Assembly: GCF_004115085.1 (NCBI RefSeq)
Contig: NZ_QXJP01000001.1
Span: 62,001-126,000, forward strand
Reading direction: 5' to 3'
Length of the DNA: 64,000 nucleotides
Source of the DNA: Longirhabdus pacifica
GTDB taxonomy: Bacteria; Bacillota; Bacilli; Paenibacillales; DSM-105158
Both the position numbers and the translations under genes were made by a program. This document shows, piece by piece, positions 18,989 to 28,053 of the stretch. Below the pieces are notes generated by a model. It did no database searches, was not told the origin of the DNA, and saw only the letters and a list, made by a program, of their open reading frames with translations. Positions within the stretch are counted from its first letter, which is position 1. Every line of letters starts with the position of its first letter.

Positions 18989-20287
18989 TTATCCTTGCTC
19001 CAGTTGTTTTGCTGCTGTATATACGGTGTCGTATAAAGCAGTGAGATTTTCTTCGTCGATACAAGAAAAGGCAATGCGCAAATCTTTTTCTCCGAGTGCA
19101 ATGGTGCCAATCCCATGTTTCTCTAGTAGGTACATACGTAACGTTTCTGCTTCCACATGTTTTAATTTCAAACACATGAAGTATCCTGAGTTAAATGGAT
19201 AGTAGGACCAAGCATCATCATATTTGCCGCTGTCGAGCAAGGACTTTGTTTTCAATGCTCTTGCGTTCATTACATTGTATTTTTCTTTTTGTTGTTTTTT
19301 AAAATCAGGATTTTGAAGTCCATCTAAAATAAAAGTTTGGGATGGATGCGCAACACTAGATATGGTTGCTCTAATTAACCCCGTGGCTTTTTGTTCTAGT
19401 GCTTGTAATAACGATGTGCTTTCTGCTGCGAAGGTAATAAATCCTACGCGGAATCCCCACACGTACTCTTCTTTTGTTGCTCCATCTACGCGTATGGCTA
19501 AAATACGTGGGTGTATGGATGCTATCTTACCAAAGATGGAATGTTTCATACTATCTTCAAAGAAAAGCCCATAATAAGCATCATCTATCGCTACGACAAG
19601 ATTCATGCCGTCATCAGCGCATTGCTTTAAAACAGCAGCAATGTCATCGCTCTCTTTTTCTGAAGGCGTGTAACCGGTAGGGTTATTTGGGAAATTAAGA
19701 ACGACAATCGCTTTGCCTTTACTTTTTTGTGAAACAATAGCTTCTCGTAAACCTTCGCTATTGAATTGATTTTTATCATTATATAACGGGTACGTTATCG
19801 TGTTCGTTCCACGTCTTACATCAAATGATAAACCGTAATTCTCCCAATTTTTATCTGGTAAAATAACGGTATCGTCTTTATCAGCAAATAAATCTGCAAC
19901 CATACTTATGCCATGAGTTAATGCATTCGTAACGATGGGTTGGCTCAGATTTTTATTTTTTAAATCAGGGTTTTCCGCTAGCATTTTCGCTTTCCATACG
20001 TCACGTAACTCCGCCTTACCAGCTGGTGGTGCATAAGGGTACAGATCTTTTGGCTCAAAAGGGGACAACTTTTCATGAAAGACGTCCAGATACATCGGTT
20101 TTCCATGTTCAATCGCCGTACCAATAGTGGCATTAAATTGATGCGCTTGTTGCTTTGCTTCGTTAGATTGACTAATGATGCCTTGCTTTGGAAAATATAT
20201 TTCTTTTCCAAGATCAGATAACATCTCATAAACCGCTTTATTTTCATTTTGTATCGTTTCATTTAAACTTTTTGCTTGCGAATTCAT
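18989..20287 (-). CDS. PLP-dependent aminotransferase, class I/II fold
   Basis: A 432-residue fold-type I aminotransferase. Seen: LNFPNNPTGYTPSE substrate and cofactor segment, AIDDAYYGLFF containing the PLP-pyridine aspartate, RVDGATKEEYVWGFRVGF with the Schiff-base lysine and phosphate-binding arginine, and a C-terminal FNSGYFMCLKL. It is longer than AspC-type enzymes and resembles a group annotated as aromatic or aspartate aminotransferases; the substrate cannot be told from sequence. Single gene, convergent with lepB, divergent from nothing close. Confidence 0.8.
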   Translation of the reverse strand: MNSQAKSLNETIQNENKAVYEMLSDLGKEIYFPKQGIISQSNEAKQQAHQFNATIGTAIEHGKPMYLDVFHEKLSPFEPKDLYPYAPPAGKAELRDVWKAKMLAENPDLKNKNLSQPIVTNALTHGISMVADLFADKDDTVILPDKNWENYGLSFDVRRGTNTITYPLYNDKNQFNSEGLREAIVSQKSKGKAIVVLNFPNNPTGYTPSEKESDDIAAVLKQCADDGMNLVVAIDDAYYGLFFEDSMKHSIFGKIASIHPRILAIRVDGATKEEYVWGFRVGFITFAAESTSLLQALEQKATGLIRATISSVAHPSQTFILDGLQNPDFKKQQKEKYNVMNARALKTKSLLDSGKYDDAWSYYPFNSGYFMCLKLKHVEAETLRMYLLEKHGIGTIALGEKDLRIAFSCIDEENLTALYDTVYTAAKQLEQG

Positions 20288-20348
20288 CTTATTACATCCT
20301 TTCGCGCAATGATTTCATTATTATACCAATTTAAAAGCAGGCCGTCGA

Positions 20349-21143
20349 TTATCTACTTTTGATTGGGTGCAAATGGCCAAGTTTTTCCCCCATTTTTACT
20401 TTGGAGCCAATATGTAAGGCTGAATCTACTTTGAAAATGTCGTGCTGTGTCAATAACACGACGGTGGAACCAAATTCAAAATAAGCTAGTTCTTCTCCCG
20501 TAGTGAGCGTATCATTTACGTTTCTTACATGCTGGATACTGCTTACATTCATCGCTCCTACTTTCACGACACACATTTCACCATATTCATGCTCCACATA
20601 ACTGATGATTCTTTCATTTTTGCTTAATACTTGATTCATATTTTTCATTGCAAAATCATGTACAGGATATACTTTTCCTTTAATATGGTCTTTCTCTATT
20701 AGTTTTCCGCTTGCAGGACAATGAATACGGTGATAGTCTGATGGACTGAGGTATAGTACGAAGTAAAAGCCATTTTTATAATGGTACGTTCGTGGCGATT
20801 CATTTAATAAGGAAGAGATGGTATAATCTTGCCCCTTCACATTATACAATGTACCATCTTCTATTTTGCCCATCGCTGTAATCATCGCATCCACTGGACT
20901 AATTAGAACGTTGGAATCAGAAGCGATAGGTCGCGCAGAAGATTGGAGTTTTCGAGTGAAAAATTCATTTAACGTTCGATATTGATGTATATCATGTTCG
21001 GCTTCAGCAGGATTAATGTTATACGTGCGTGCGAAATGTTTAATGAAGGGGCGACTTAATGTAGATTTAGAAAAAGCCCCAACACCTTTAGCTATCGTTT
21101 TTCGAGATGAAAGTTCAGTTAATAATTTGTACACTTTTTTCAT
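20349..21143 (-). CDS. psd: phosphatidylserine decarboxylase
   Basis: Converts phosphatidylserine to phosphatidylethanolamine at the membrane using a pyruvoyl group made by self-cleavage. The 264-residue proenzyme has the cleavage motif FGST near the C-terminus (EFGSTVVLL), PVDAMI with the conserved aspartate, and the HRIHCPASG histidine motif. Length matches B. subtilis Psd (263). The usual partner pssA is not adjacent. GGAGTT precedes the ATG. Confidence 0.92.
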   Translation of the reverse strand: MKKVYKLLTELSSRKTIAKGVGAFSKSTLSRPFIKHFARTYNINPAEAEHDIHQYRTLNEFFTRKLQSSARPIASDSNVLISPVDAMITAMGKIEDGTLYNVKGQDYTISSLLNESPRTYHYKNGFYFVLYLSPSDYHRIHCPASGKLIEKDHIKGKVYPVHDFAMKNMNQVLSKNERIISYVEHEYGEMCVVKVGAMNVSSIQHVRNVNDTLTTGEELAYFEFGSTVVLLTQHDIFKVDSALHIGSKVKMGEKLGHLHPIKSR

Positions 21144-21248
21144 AATGCAACTCCAAGTTCATGATATGATGTTCTCCATGATATAGTGACATAGAACAAA
21201 GAGGAAGGCAACTATATTTCATCATGTCCGTCATGTTTGTGTTTAACG

Positions 21249-22025
21249 TTATGCACGTGATTTTTGTTTCATATGTTGATATATTTCAAATTTTAATTTC
21301 GTAAAAGATTCGGTTGCGAGTAACGATTCTGTTCGTGGACGTGGAAAAGGAACGGTATACGTCGCCAGCACGCTCGTAGGCTTATCAGATAAAACATAAA
21401 TACGATCGGACATATATAAAGCTTCTTCAATATGATGGGTGATGAGTAAAATTGTTTTTTGTTCTTCTTCCCATCTTTGGACAAGCCAGTTTTGCATATC
21501 CATTCGGGTAAATGCATCCAAAGAAGCAAATGGTTCGTCCAAACACATAACGACATTTGGCGTTAACAAAGCTCTTAAAAACGATATACGCTGCTGCATA
21601 CCACCGGATAAAGCATGGGGATAGTGTTTGCTATATTGTTCTAAGCCAACTTTAGCTAAACCTTCTCTCGCTTGCTTTATCGCGTCTTTTTTACGTATGC
21701 CATTCAATTCCATCCCTAGACGTACATTCGTTTCCACGTTACGCCATGGGAATAGACTTGCTTGCTGAGGCATGTAGCTAATGAGACCTTTTCTACTTAT
21801 ACCATCCATATTGTGTTGCCCGATATATATTTCTCCTGAACTAGGTGCTGTAATACCTCCGATCATATGAAAGAGGGTGCTTTTTCCACTGCCTGAAGGT
21901 CCTAAAATAGAAACGAATTCTCCTTCGTTGACATGCAAAGAGATATCGTTCAAGACGTGTAACGTACCTGATTCATGAGGAAAATATTTATGAATTTGTT
22001 TCATTTCAAGTATTGAGTTGGACAT
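21249..22025 (-). CDS. thiZ: ABC transporter ATP-binding protein, thiamine precursor uptake
   Basis: ATPase of a nitrate/sulfonate/thiamine-precursor type importer, 258 residues. Walker A GPSGSGKST, Q-loop MPQQASLFPW, signature ALSGGMQQR, Walker B VVMCLDEP and H-loop LITHHIEEA are all intact. The C-terminus continues in the way of SsuB/ThiZ ATPases. Start at ATG 22025: GGAAGGG is about 6 bases upstream, whereas the in-frame TTG at 22040 overlaps the RBS. Last gene of a four-gene minus-strand operon behind a TPP riboswitch, which is the reason for the thiamine assignment. Confidence 0.8.
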   Translation of the reverse strand: MSNSILEMKQIHKYFPHESGTLHVLNDISLHVNEGEFVSILGPSGSGKSTLFHMIGGITAPSSGEIYIGQHNMDGISRKGLISYMPQQASLFPWRNVETNVRLGMELNGIRKKDAIKQAREGLAKVGLEQYSKHYPHALSGGMQQRISFLRALLTPNVVMCLDEPFASLDAFTRMDMQNWLVQRWEEEQKTILLITHHIEEALYMSDRIYVLSDKPTSVLATYTVPFPRPRTESLLATESFTKLKFEIYQHMKQKSRA

Positions 22026-22106
22026 TGCATTCCCTTCCAAATCTATAATTTCTTTCTCACTTTTGTTGTATGCTTTGTTTGAGTTACACTGAATGATTAT
22101 AAAAAG

Positions 22107-22877
22107 TTACTTTGTATGATTCCATTTCACAATCCATTTTTGTAATACGTTGATGATAAGGTAAAATGTAAAACTAAGCACTACGATAACGATAAAACCA
22201 ATGAAAACACGAGGCGTTTTAAAAGAAGAAAGAGACAACTTCATAAAGGCTGCAATACCGTTGCTAGAACCGGCTGCCCATTCGGCAATAACGGCTCCCA
22301 TCACACTATAGGTCGCTGATATTTTTAAACCTGAAAAAATATAAGGAGTAGAAAAAGGTAGCTCTAATTTCAAAAATGTCTCCCACTTTGACGCTCCCAT
22401 CATCTGTACGAGATGCTTATAATGATGTTCCGTTTGTTGTAATCCCGTAATCATCGATATCGTGATAGGAAAATAACATATTAATGTAATCAATATATAG
22501 TGTGGAATTAAGTTATAACCAAACCAAATGACAAGAATAGGCGCAAGGGCAATGATCGGAATGTTTTGTGAAATAATTAATAGAGGGAAAAAAGCTCTAT
22601 TCAGCCATGGAACGAGATGAAGAAGTATTGCTGTAGTGATACCGAAAAAAATACCTAATGTAAATCCAATTAGTGTAATCTTTAATGTGGTCATACTATG
22701 TTCCCATACTCGATCACCTACCAATAACCATTCATCATAAATCATGGATGGTGAAGGAAGTATCCAAGCATCAAGTTGAAAAATATAGGAGGAAAATTCC
22801 CACAGTATAAGGAGGAAGATGACCACCGTAAAGGCAGGCCATCCTCTTAGCCATAAAGCTTTTAATCTATTGTTCAC
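22107..22877 (-). CDS. thiX: ABC transporter permease, thiamine precursor uptake
   Basis: A 256-residue membrane protein with six predicted helices and the BPD permease EAA-type loop (MMGASKWETFLKLELPFSTPYI). It would form the channel for the hydroxymethylpyrimidine-type substrate handed over by the binding protein. GTG start at 22877 with GGAGAAAT upstream; the first 11 bases overlap the end of the small thiamine-binding gene, so translation is likely coupled. A 66-to-81-bp gap separates it from thiZ. Confidence 0.8.
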   Translation of the reverse strand: MNNRLKALWLRGWPAFTVVIFLLILWEFSSYIFQLDAWILPSPSMIYDEWLLVGDRVWEHSMTTLKITLIGFTLGIFFGITTAILLHLVPWLNRAFFPLLIISQNIPIIALAPILVIWFGYNLIPHYILITLICYFPITISMITGLQQTEHHYKHLVQMMGASKWETFLKLELPFSTPYIFSGLKISATYSVMGAVIAEWAAGSSNGIAAFMKLSLSSFKTPRVFIGFIVIVVLSFTFYLIINVLQKWIVKWNHTK

Positions 22878-23163
22878 GATATTTCTCCGTTAATGTATCC
22901 ATAGTAATACCAGAAGGTTGATGTAATATTTTAATTTGTGAGATGACACTGGAACACCCTTCTTGGATCATAATATGATTCATTTCTTGCACGATAAGTA
23001 ATAGTTGCGTTAGATCACCCTCCATGGTCGTTTCCAGTGGATGAACTTCGTATTTCACGTTGCTATCATCAATGACCTTGATAGCGCGATCAACTAACTC
23101 ATATACATCTTTGCCATCTTGGCTTTTTGGTATGATTTGCACACTCAGCAGTGTGTTGCTCAT
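22867..23163 (-). CDS. MTH1187/YqgV-family thiamine-binding protein
   Basis: A 98-residue protein of the YkoF/MTH1187/YqgV superfamily, small ferredoxin-like-fold proteins of which some bind thiamine or HMP. Seen: LLSVQIIPKS start, VYELVDRAIKVID helix, KYEVHPLETTMEGDL and a C-terminal ISQIKILHQP strand. No signal peptide, so cytosolic. Its place between the binding-protein gene and the permease gene of a TPP-riboswitch operon supports a role in handling imported thiamine precursor, but that is inference. Confidence 0.75.
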   Translation of the reverse strand: MSNTLLSVQIIPKSQDGKDVYELVDRAIKVIDDSNVKYEVHPLETTMEGDLTQLLLIVQEMNHIMIQEGCSSVISQIKILHQPSGITMDTLTEKYREQ

Positions 23164-23203
23164 TCGAATCCCTTCCTTTATCTATACGTGACTTTTGTTT
23201 ATG

Positions 23204-24244
23204 TTATTGCGGTAAAAACTGGTTTGTAAATGCTGCCTCTGCATCGAAACTACCTTCTAGTAGTTCATTTTGTTCCAACCATGACGCGTAGTTCACCCAT
23301 ACTTCTTTTTTCTGTAATCCCCATTGTTCGGCATCATCTTGATACTTATCTGCAAGCCACTTTTGGCTCGCTTTGACAAGTTCTGGATCAAGGTCTGGTT
23401 CCGCTTCGATGAGTATTTCTGCTGCTTGTTCAGGTTGCTCTATAGCAAATGCATACCCTTTGGATACAGCAGCCATAAATGATGATGCTAATGCCGGATC
23501 ATTATTGACAGTATCTTCACTAGTAATAATGACAGGCGTATAGTAGTCAAGACTCTCCTCATAGTCGTTCAAATAAACGACATTGATATCTACGCCTCTT
23601 AATTCTGCTTCAATCCCCGTCCATGCATAGTAAATCCATGCCAAATCAATACCACTTTCCATCGCAGCAAAGAAGTCCGAGTTACCGATATTGACGAATT
23701 CTACGTCTTCTATATTCGCTTGCTCTGTTTGCATTAAAGATGCGATAACGGGTTCTTCCGCTGGGCTTCCCCATCCCCCGTATGTATGATTTGCAAAATC
23801 TTTAGGAGAAGTAATGTTTTTTTCTGCTAAGGAAGCAAATCCAGATGTATTATGTTGAATAATAGCTGCTATCGACACGATAGGAATCTCGCTACTTGAT
23901 CTTGCATTCGTAACATTTTCTTGATAACTAATACCGAATTGTGCATTGTTGGCTGCTACCATCGTTTCAGCACCAGCATCACCTGGTTGAATGATGGATA
24001 CGTTTAATCCTTCTTCCGCAAAGTAACCTTGCGATTGCGCTACATAAATTCCCGTATGGTTGGTATTCGGTGTCCAATCTAATACTACATTTATGTTTTG
24101 AAGTTCTGCACTTTCCTGCTCGTTTACATTTTGTCCGTCTTCTGTTTCATTCGATGATGTTGTTTCATCTCCTCCACATGCTGTCATAAGCAGTGTAAGT
24201 AATAAAATAGATGTTAATGTGAAGAATATATTTTTTCTCTTCAT
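23204..24244 (-). CDS. thiY: thiamine-precursor ABC transporter substrate-binding lipoprotein
   Basis: A 346-residue lipoprotein: positively charged MKRK, hydrophobic segment and lipobox LMTAC. The mature part is an NMT1/THI5-like solute-binding domain, with VVLDWTPNTNHTGIYVAQ at its start, the segment typical of HMP or formylaminopyrimidine binders. ATG 24244 is selected by GAAAGGGG 8 bases upstream over an in-frame ATG nine codons earlier. It is the first gene after the TPP riboswitch terminator. The substrate is inferred from family and riboswitch. Confidence 0.85.
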   Translation of the reverse strand: MKRKNIFFTLTSILLLTLLMTACGGDETTSSNETEDGQNVNEQESAELQNINVVLDWTPNTNHTGIYVAQSQGYFAEEGLNVSIIQPGDAGAETMVAANNAQFGISYQENVTNARSSSEIPIVSIAAIIQHNTSGFASLAEKNITSPKDFANHTYGGWGSPAEEPVIASLMQTEQANIEDVEFVNIGNSDFFAAMESGIDLAWIYYAWTGIEAELRGVDINVVYLNDYEESLDYYTPVIITSEDTVNNDPALASSFMAAVSKGYAFAIEQPEQAAEILIEAEPDLDPELVKASQKWLADKYQDDAEQWGLQKKEVWVNYASWLEQNELLEGSFDAEAAFTNQFLPQ

Positions 24245-24270
24245 GATGATATCCCCTTTCCATCCTTTCA

Positions 24271-24302
24271 ATAAAAAAAACTTCCCACGTTAGGGAAGTT
24301 TG
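24271..24302 (-). terminator. riboswitch expression-platform terminator
   Basis: On the minus strand AACTTCCC-taacgt-GGGAAGTT is followed by eight T. It lies between the TPP aptamer and the thiY start, so thiamine pyrophosphate would stop transcription here. Confidence 0.85.
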
Positions 24303-24358
24303 ACTTCTGTCTTCTGACACACTGTGGGCACTGTGGGTATCACTGTGGCCATAAGACA

Positions 24359-24450
24359 TCGCATTCCCTACGCTGGTATGATCCAGATCAGGTTTCTGGG
24401 TCAGTATCATTCGGGATACTTTCTCAGCTGGCCAAATTCCAACTCCCCAT
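24359..24450 (-). ncRNA. TPP riboswitch (thi-box) aptamer
   Basis: Read on the minus strand it starts GGGGAGTTGG, continues with the thi-box core CTGAGA, then ACCTGATCTGGAT and CCAGCGTAGGGA, the canonical conserved blocks of the TPP aptamer. Promoter upstream, terminator downstream, thiamine-type ABC genes after it. Confidence 0.96.
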
Positions 24451-24486
24451 TACATTGTAAAAGTAGATCCTTGTGGATCAAACCAT

Positions 24487-24515
24487 ATTATAGCTAGTTA
24501 TAAGGTAAATGTCCA
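24487..24515 (-). promoter_or_regulatory. SigA promoter of the riboswitch-thiamine operon
   Basis: On the minus strand TGGACA (24515-24510), 17-bp spacer, TATAAT (24492-24487), about 37 bp before the aptamer. Confidence 0.75.
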
Positions 24516-24615
24516 GTAAATGCGATGTGCACGGGGAAAAGTAAAGAGATAATTTTACCAACTTGAAGGTGTTTTTTGCAATGTTCTGCAAACGTTAACA
24601 ATTTTCGCTTTGTTT

Positions 24616-24659
24616 TGTGATAAATATCACAGTCCGTACACTACTTTGCTAAATACAAT
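24616..24659 (+). promoter_or_regulatory. Fnr-type box and promoter of the ba3 oxidase operon
   Basis: TGTGA-TAAATA-TCACA (24616-24631) is a perfect Fnr/Crp palindrome. A -10 TACAAT lies at 24654-24659. With a start about 7 bases downstream the box is centred near -42, the class II activation position used by Fnr in B. subtilis. No good -35 is present, as expected for activation. Confidence 0.65.
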
Positions 24660-24728
24660 AGAGACAAATACATTAATTGAACATATCAGCTTATCTTTTC
24701 TTGATGAAAAGTGAGGGGAGGAAAACAA

Positions 24729-24911
24729 ATGAGTCAAACGACAGAAGAAATGAAGACGGAAAAAGAAGTCGTGAGGTTAAAAGATAACAAAAAGACAAAA
24801 CACGAAGAAGTGAATTTAAAGGGAACATTTGCATCGGTTATGCTTTTGGGTGGCTTCTTAATTATAACTTGGCTTGCTGTGTTTATTTTATTTTTAGTTC
24901 GTAACGGATAG
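24729..24911 (+). CDS. cytochrome c oxidase subunit 2A (ba3-type small subunit)
   Basis: A 60-residue protein with a charged N-terminal half and one membrane helix (GTFASVMLLGGFLIITWLAVFILF), the form of the CoxIIa subunit of ba3-type oxidases. ATG 24729 has AGGGGAGG 7 bases upstream; the in-frame GTG at 24711 precedes the RBS and is rejected. It lies 17 bp before the subunit II gene, in the order 2A-II-I typical of ba3 operons. It probably completes the helix missing from the short subunit II. Confidence 0.8.
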   Translation: MSQTTEEMKTEKEVVRLKDNKKTKHEEVNLKGTFASVMLLGGFLIITWLAVFILFLVRNG

Positions 24912-24928
24912 ATGAGGGGGATAAAAAC

Positions 24929-25402
24929 ATGCACATTCACAAATTAGAAAAAATATGGTTAGTATTTGGTATTGGTATGCTTGGGGTATTTTTGCTCATT
25001 CTTGGCATCTCCACTTTTTCTTACGGATTGGAGCCGCCTAGTGCCCATCAAGCTGTAAATATGGAAAATTTATATGACACACCACCATTTGATGAATTGG
25101 GATTAAATAAATTAAATGACAAAGAATACGAAGCTATTTTGACTGCTTACGTCTTCGGCTTTAATACAGGAGACGAAGAATTCACTGTGCCAGTGGGCTC
25201 TACCGTACATTTTAAAGCCACTTCTCCTGATGTTGTACATGGTTTTGAAATTCCAGGTACTAATGCAAATATGATGGTTGTTCCGGGAATTATCAATCAT
25301 GTAACGTATACATTTGATGAGCCTGGTGAGTATTTAATTTTATGTAATGAGTATTGTGGTGTAGGTCATGAAATTATGCAAACCACAATTACAGTGAAAT
25401 AA
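24929..25402 (+). CDS. ba3-type cytochrome c oxidase subunit II (CuA)
   Basis: A 157-residue protein with a single N-terminal membrane helix (about residues 9-32) and an external cupredoxin domain. The CuA site is intact: DVVHGFEIPG supplies a histidine, then CNEYCGVGHEIM gives the two cysteines, glutamate carbonyl, histidine and methionine. It takes electrons from cytochrome c and passes them to subunit I. Short, single-helix form is typical of ba3 oxidases. RBS GAGGGGGA upstream. Confidence 0.9.
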   Translation: MHIHKLEKIWLVFGIGMLGVFLLILGISTFSYGLEPPSAHQAVNMENLYDTPPFDELGLNKLNDKEYEAILTAYVFGFNTGDEEFTVPVGSTVHFKATSPDVVHGFEIPGTNANMMVVPGIINHVTYTFDEPGEYLILCNEYCGVGHEIMQTTITVK

Positions 25403-25419
25403 GGAGAGGGTGAATACAT

Positions 25420-27078
25420 ATGAATACAGTGCAGCAGTCAGAACAAGCATTTGATAAAAAAGATTCAAAATTGGTCATTAGTCATATTATATTCGCATTT
25501 GTAGCATTATTAATCGGTGGTATTGCTGGTTTATTGCAAGGCCTTGTACGTAGTGACATGATTCAGTTGCCAGCTGGAATAGGATATTATCAATTATTAA
25601 CCGCTCATGGAGTCCTCATGGCATTAATATTCACTACTTTCTTCATTATAGGCTTTTTGTTTTCAGGAATGTCTAAAACGTTAGGCGGCAAGCTATTACC
25701 TCGAGCGAGAACACTAGGTTGGCTTGGTTTTATCCATATGGGATTTGGTACATTAGTTGCTACTGTCATGATTTTACTTAACAAAGCAACAGTACTTTAT
25801 ACATTTTATGCTCCAATGCAAGCTTCACCGTTCTTTTATTTTGCTCTTGTTTTTGTCGTTGTAGGGACATGGATGAGTGCAGCGGGTATGATATATCAAT
25901 ATCGATATTGGAAAAAAGAACACAAAGGGGAAACAACGCCATTAACAGCGTATATGTCCATTATTACGATGAGCTTATGGGTGATTGCTACATTAGGAGT
26001 AGCTGTAGAAGTTATTTTTCAGCTTATTCCATGGTCTTTAGGATGGGTAGAGGGCATTAATATTATGTTAAGTCGTACGTTGTTCTGGTATTTTGGACAT
26101 CCACTCGTTTATTTCTGGTTATTGCCAGCATACATTTGTTGGTATGTCATGATTCCTAAAATAATTGGGGGTAAAATATTTAGTGATGCGTTAGCTCGAT
26201 TATCTTTTATTTTATTCTTACTATTCTCTATCCCAGTAGGATTTCACCATCAATTGATGGAACCAGGTATTTCGCCGTTTTGGAAGTTCTTACAGGTTGT
26301 CTTGACTTTCTTAGTTGTCATTCCATCTTTAATGACCGCCTTTTCTCTGTTTGCTTCATTTGAGATATACGGAAGATCTAAAGGTGCGAAAGGATTGTTC
26401 GGTTGGTTTAAATATTTGCCTTGGAAAGATATTCGCTTCTTTGCTCCATTTATGGGAATGCTTATTTTTATCCCGGCAGGTGCAGGTGGCTTAATTAATG
26501 CAAGTAACCAAATGAATGCGGTGGTACATAACACGTTATTCGTTACAGGACACTTTCATTTAACGGTTGCTACCTCCGTGACATTAACGTTTTTCGGAAT
26601 CACGTATTGGCTTATTCCTGCTATGACAGGGAGAAAGTTGACGCCTAAGATGCACAAGTTAGGTCGTATGCAGACATGGGTGTGGGTCGCTGGTATGGCG
26701 ATGATGTCAGGAGCAATGCACATTGTCGGTTTATTCGGTTCTCCGCGCCGTACAGCATATAGTGATTACAATGGACATCCTGATGCAGCTGCATGGGAAC
26801 CATACTATATCATTATGGCAGTGGGAGGAACGGTACTGTTTATTGCCGTACTCATGATGATTTACAATCTATATAAGCTCTTCACATTACCAAAAGGATA
26901 CGAAGAATATCCGATTGGAGAAGTAAGTGATTTAGCAGAGAAACCTCCAAAATTGTTCGAACGTTGGGGATTCTGGGTAAGTATAGTGGTGATTCTTATT
27001 TTAATGGCTTATACGATACCAGTGATCGATATATTGAATAATCCATCTGGTGGATCAAAAGGTTTCGTTACTTGGTAA
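25420..27078 (+). CDS. ba3-type cytochrome c oxidase subunit I
   Basis: A 552-residue haem-copper oxidase core with about 12-13 membrane helices. The low-spin haem histidine is in TAHGVLMA; the CuB region is WYFGHPLVYFW in helix VI, and the second haem ligand region is TGHFHLTVA. The helix-VI sequence lacks the E-motif of A-type oxidases, consistent with B-type (ba3) enzymes. High oxygen affinity is usual for this family and fits Fnr-type control. Last gene of the operon, followed by a shared terminator. Confidence 0.92.
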   Translation: MNTVQQSEQAFDKKDSKLVISHIIFAFVALLIGGIAGLLQGLVRSDMIQLPAGIGYYQLLTAHGVLMALIFTTFFIIGFLFSGMSKTLGGKLLPRARTLGWLGFIHMGFGTLVATVMILLNKATVLYTFYAPMQASPFFYFALVFVVVGTWMSAAGMIYQYRYWKKEHKGETTPLTAYMSIITMSLWVIATLGVAVEVIFQLIPWSLGWVEGINIMLSRTLFWYFGHPLVYFWLLPAYICWYVMIPKIIGGKIFSDALARLSFILFLLFSIPVGFHHQLMEPGISPFWKFLQVVLTFLVVIPSLMTAFSLFASFEIYGRSKGAKGLFGWFKYLPWKDIRFFAPFMGMLIFIPAGAGGLINASNQMNAVVHNTLFVTGHFHLTVATSVTLTFFGITYWLIPAMTGRKLTPKMHKLGRMQTWVWVAGMAMMSGAMHIVGLFGSPRRTAYSDYNGHPDAAAWEPYYIIMAVGGTVLFIAVLMMIYNLYKLFTLPKGYEEYPIGEVSDLAEKPPKLFERWGFWVSIVVILILMAYTIPVIDILNNPSGGSKGFVTW

Positions 27079-27165
27079 ACGTAATGTAGAGTTGTATGAA
27101 GAAGTTCCCATCTTATGAAAAGTAGTAAAAAGTGGGTTGAAAAAACTCATTCAACTTATATGAAA

Positions 27166-27200
27166 AAGCGGCGGAGGCACTTGTTAGCCTCCGCTTTGCT
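27166..27200. terminator. bidirectional terminator between oxidase and sugar-transport operons
   Basis: GCGGAGGC (27171-27178) pairs with GCCTCCGC (27187-27194); A-rich before, T-rich after. It serves the plus-strand oxidase operon and the convergent minus-strand ABC operon. Confidence 0.75.
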
Positions 27201-27222
27201 TTGTTTCTATAGATAAGTATGA

Positions 27223-28053
27223 TTATTTTATCGCACCATCTATTGCGCCTTTTATAATATGTTTTTGAGCAATGAAGTAAAAAATAATGATGGGAATAAT
27301 AGCTAGGACTAAACCAGCCATCGCTAGCGTCCAATCTGCTTGATACGTTCCGAAAAAATACTTAGTGGATAGTGGTATCGTACGTAAACTTTTCTCTTGC
27401 AATACTAATGATGGTAGGAGGTAGTCATTCCATATCCACATCCCATTTAATATGGCAACCGTAATACTAATCGGTTTCAGAAGGGGAAACACAATGTTGA
27501 AAAAGATTTGAAACTTGTTGCAACCATCTATCGTAGCAGCTTCTTCCACTTCTTTTGGTATGGATTTCATAAAGCCATGAAACAGAATCACAGATAAGCT
27601 GGCACCAAATCCAATGTACATAAAGATGATGCCGTGATACGTATTAATCAAATTTAATTTGTTCGCCCCATACAGGTCAACTAACGGTAACATGACCGAT
27701 TGAAATGGAATTAACATAGAAGCAATAAAAGCATAAAAAATTACAGTGCTTAATTTATTTTTTGTTCGAACTAACATCCACGCAGCCATGGAAGATAGTA
27801 ATACGATGAGTGCAACACTCAATATAGAGATAATCAATGAATTCTTTAGCGCCGTTAGAAAGCCCATTTTTTCCATTGCTTTTATATAATTGTCTAGAAC
27901 AAACGTATTAGGTAGTGAGAGTGTATTTAAGAGAAATTCCTTTTTCTCTTTAAAGCTATTCACAACTATAATGTAGAATGGTGATAAATAAAGTATACCA
28001 AGCAAAATACCGAATACTTGTAGCGATAGTCGTTGATATTTCTTTTTATTCAT
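27223..28053 (-). CDS. carbohydrate ABC transporter permease (MalG-like)
   Basis: A 276-residue CUT1-family permease with six helices. The EAA loop is present as EEAATIDGCNKFQIFFNIVFP. It forms the translocation pore with the MalF-like subunit, whose stop overlaps this start (TAATG, one base). No ATPase gene is in the cluster; such systems in Bacillus usually borrow a shared ATPase such as MsmX. Sugar specificity cannot be read from sequence and no glycosidase is adjacent. Confidence 0.88.
   Translation of the reverse strand: MNKKKYQRLSLQVFGILLGILYLSPFYIIVVNSFKEKKEFLLNTLSLPNTFVLDNYIKAMEKMGFLTALKNSLIISILSVALIVLLSSMAAWMLVRTKNKLSTVIFYAFIASMLIPFQSVMLPLVDLYGANKLNLINTYHGIIFMYIGFGASLSVILFHGFMKSIPKEVEEAATIDGCNKFQIFFNIVFPLLKPISITVAILNGMWIWNDYLLPSLVLQEKSLRTIPLSTKYFFGTYQADWTLAMAGLVLAIIPIIIFYFIAQKHIIKGAIDGAIK

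Noticed and set aside
24165-24410. Minus-strand open frame upstream of thiY
   Set aside because: It lies over the TPP aptamer and its terminator, which are fully matched as RNA elements.
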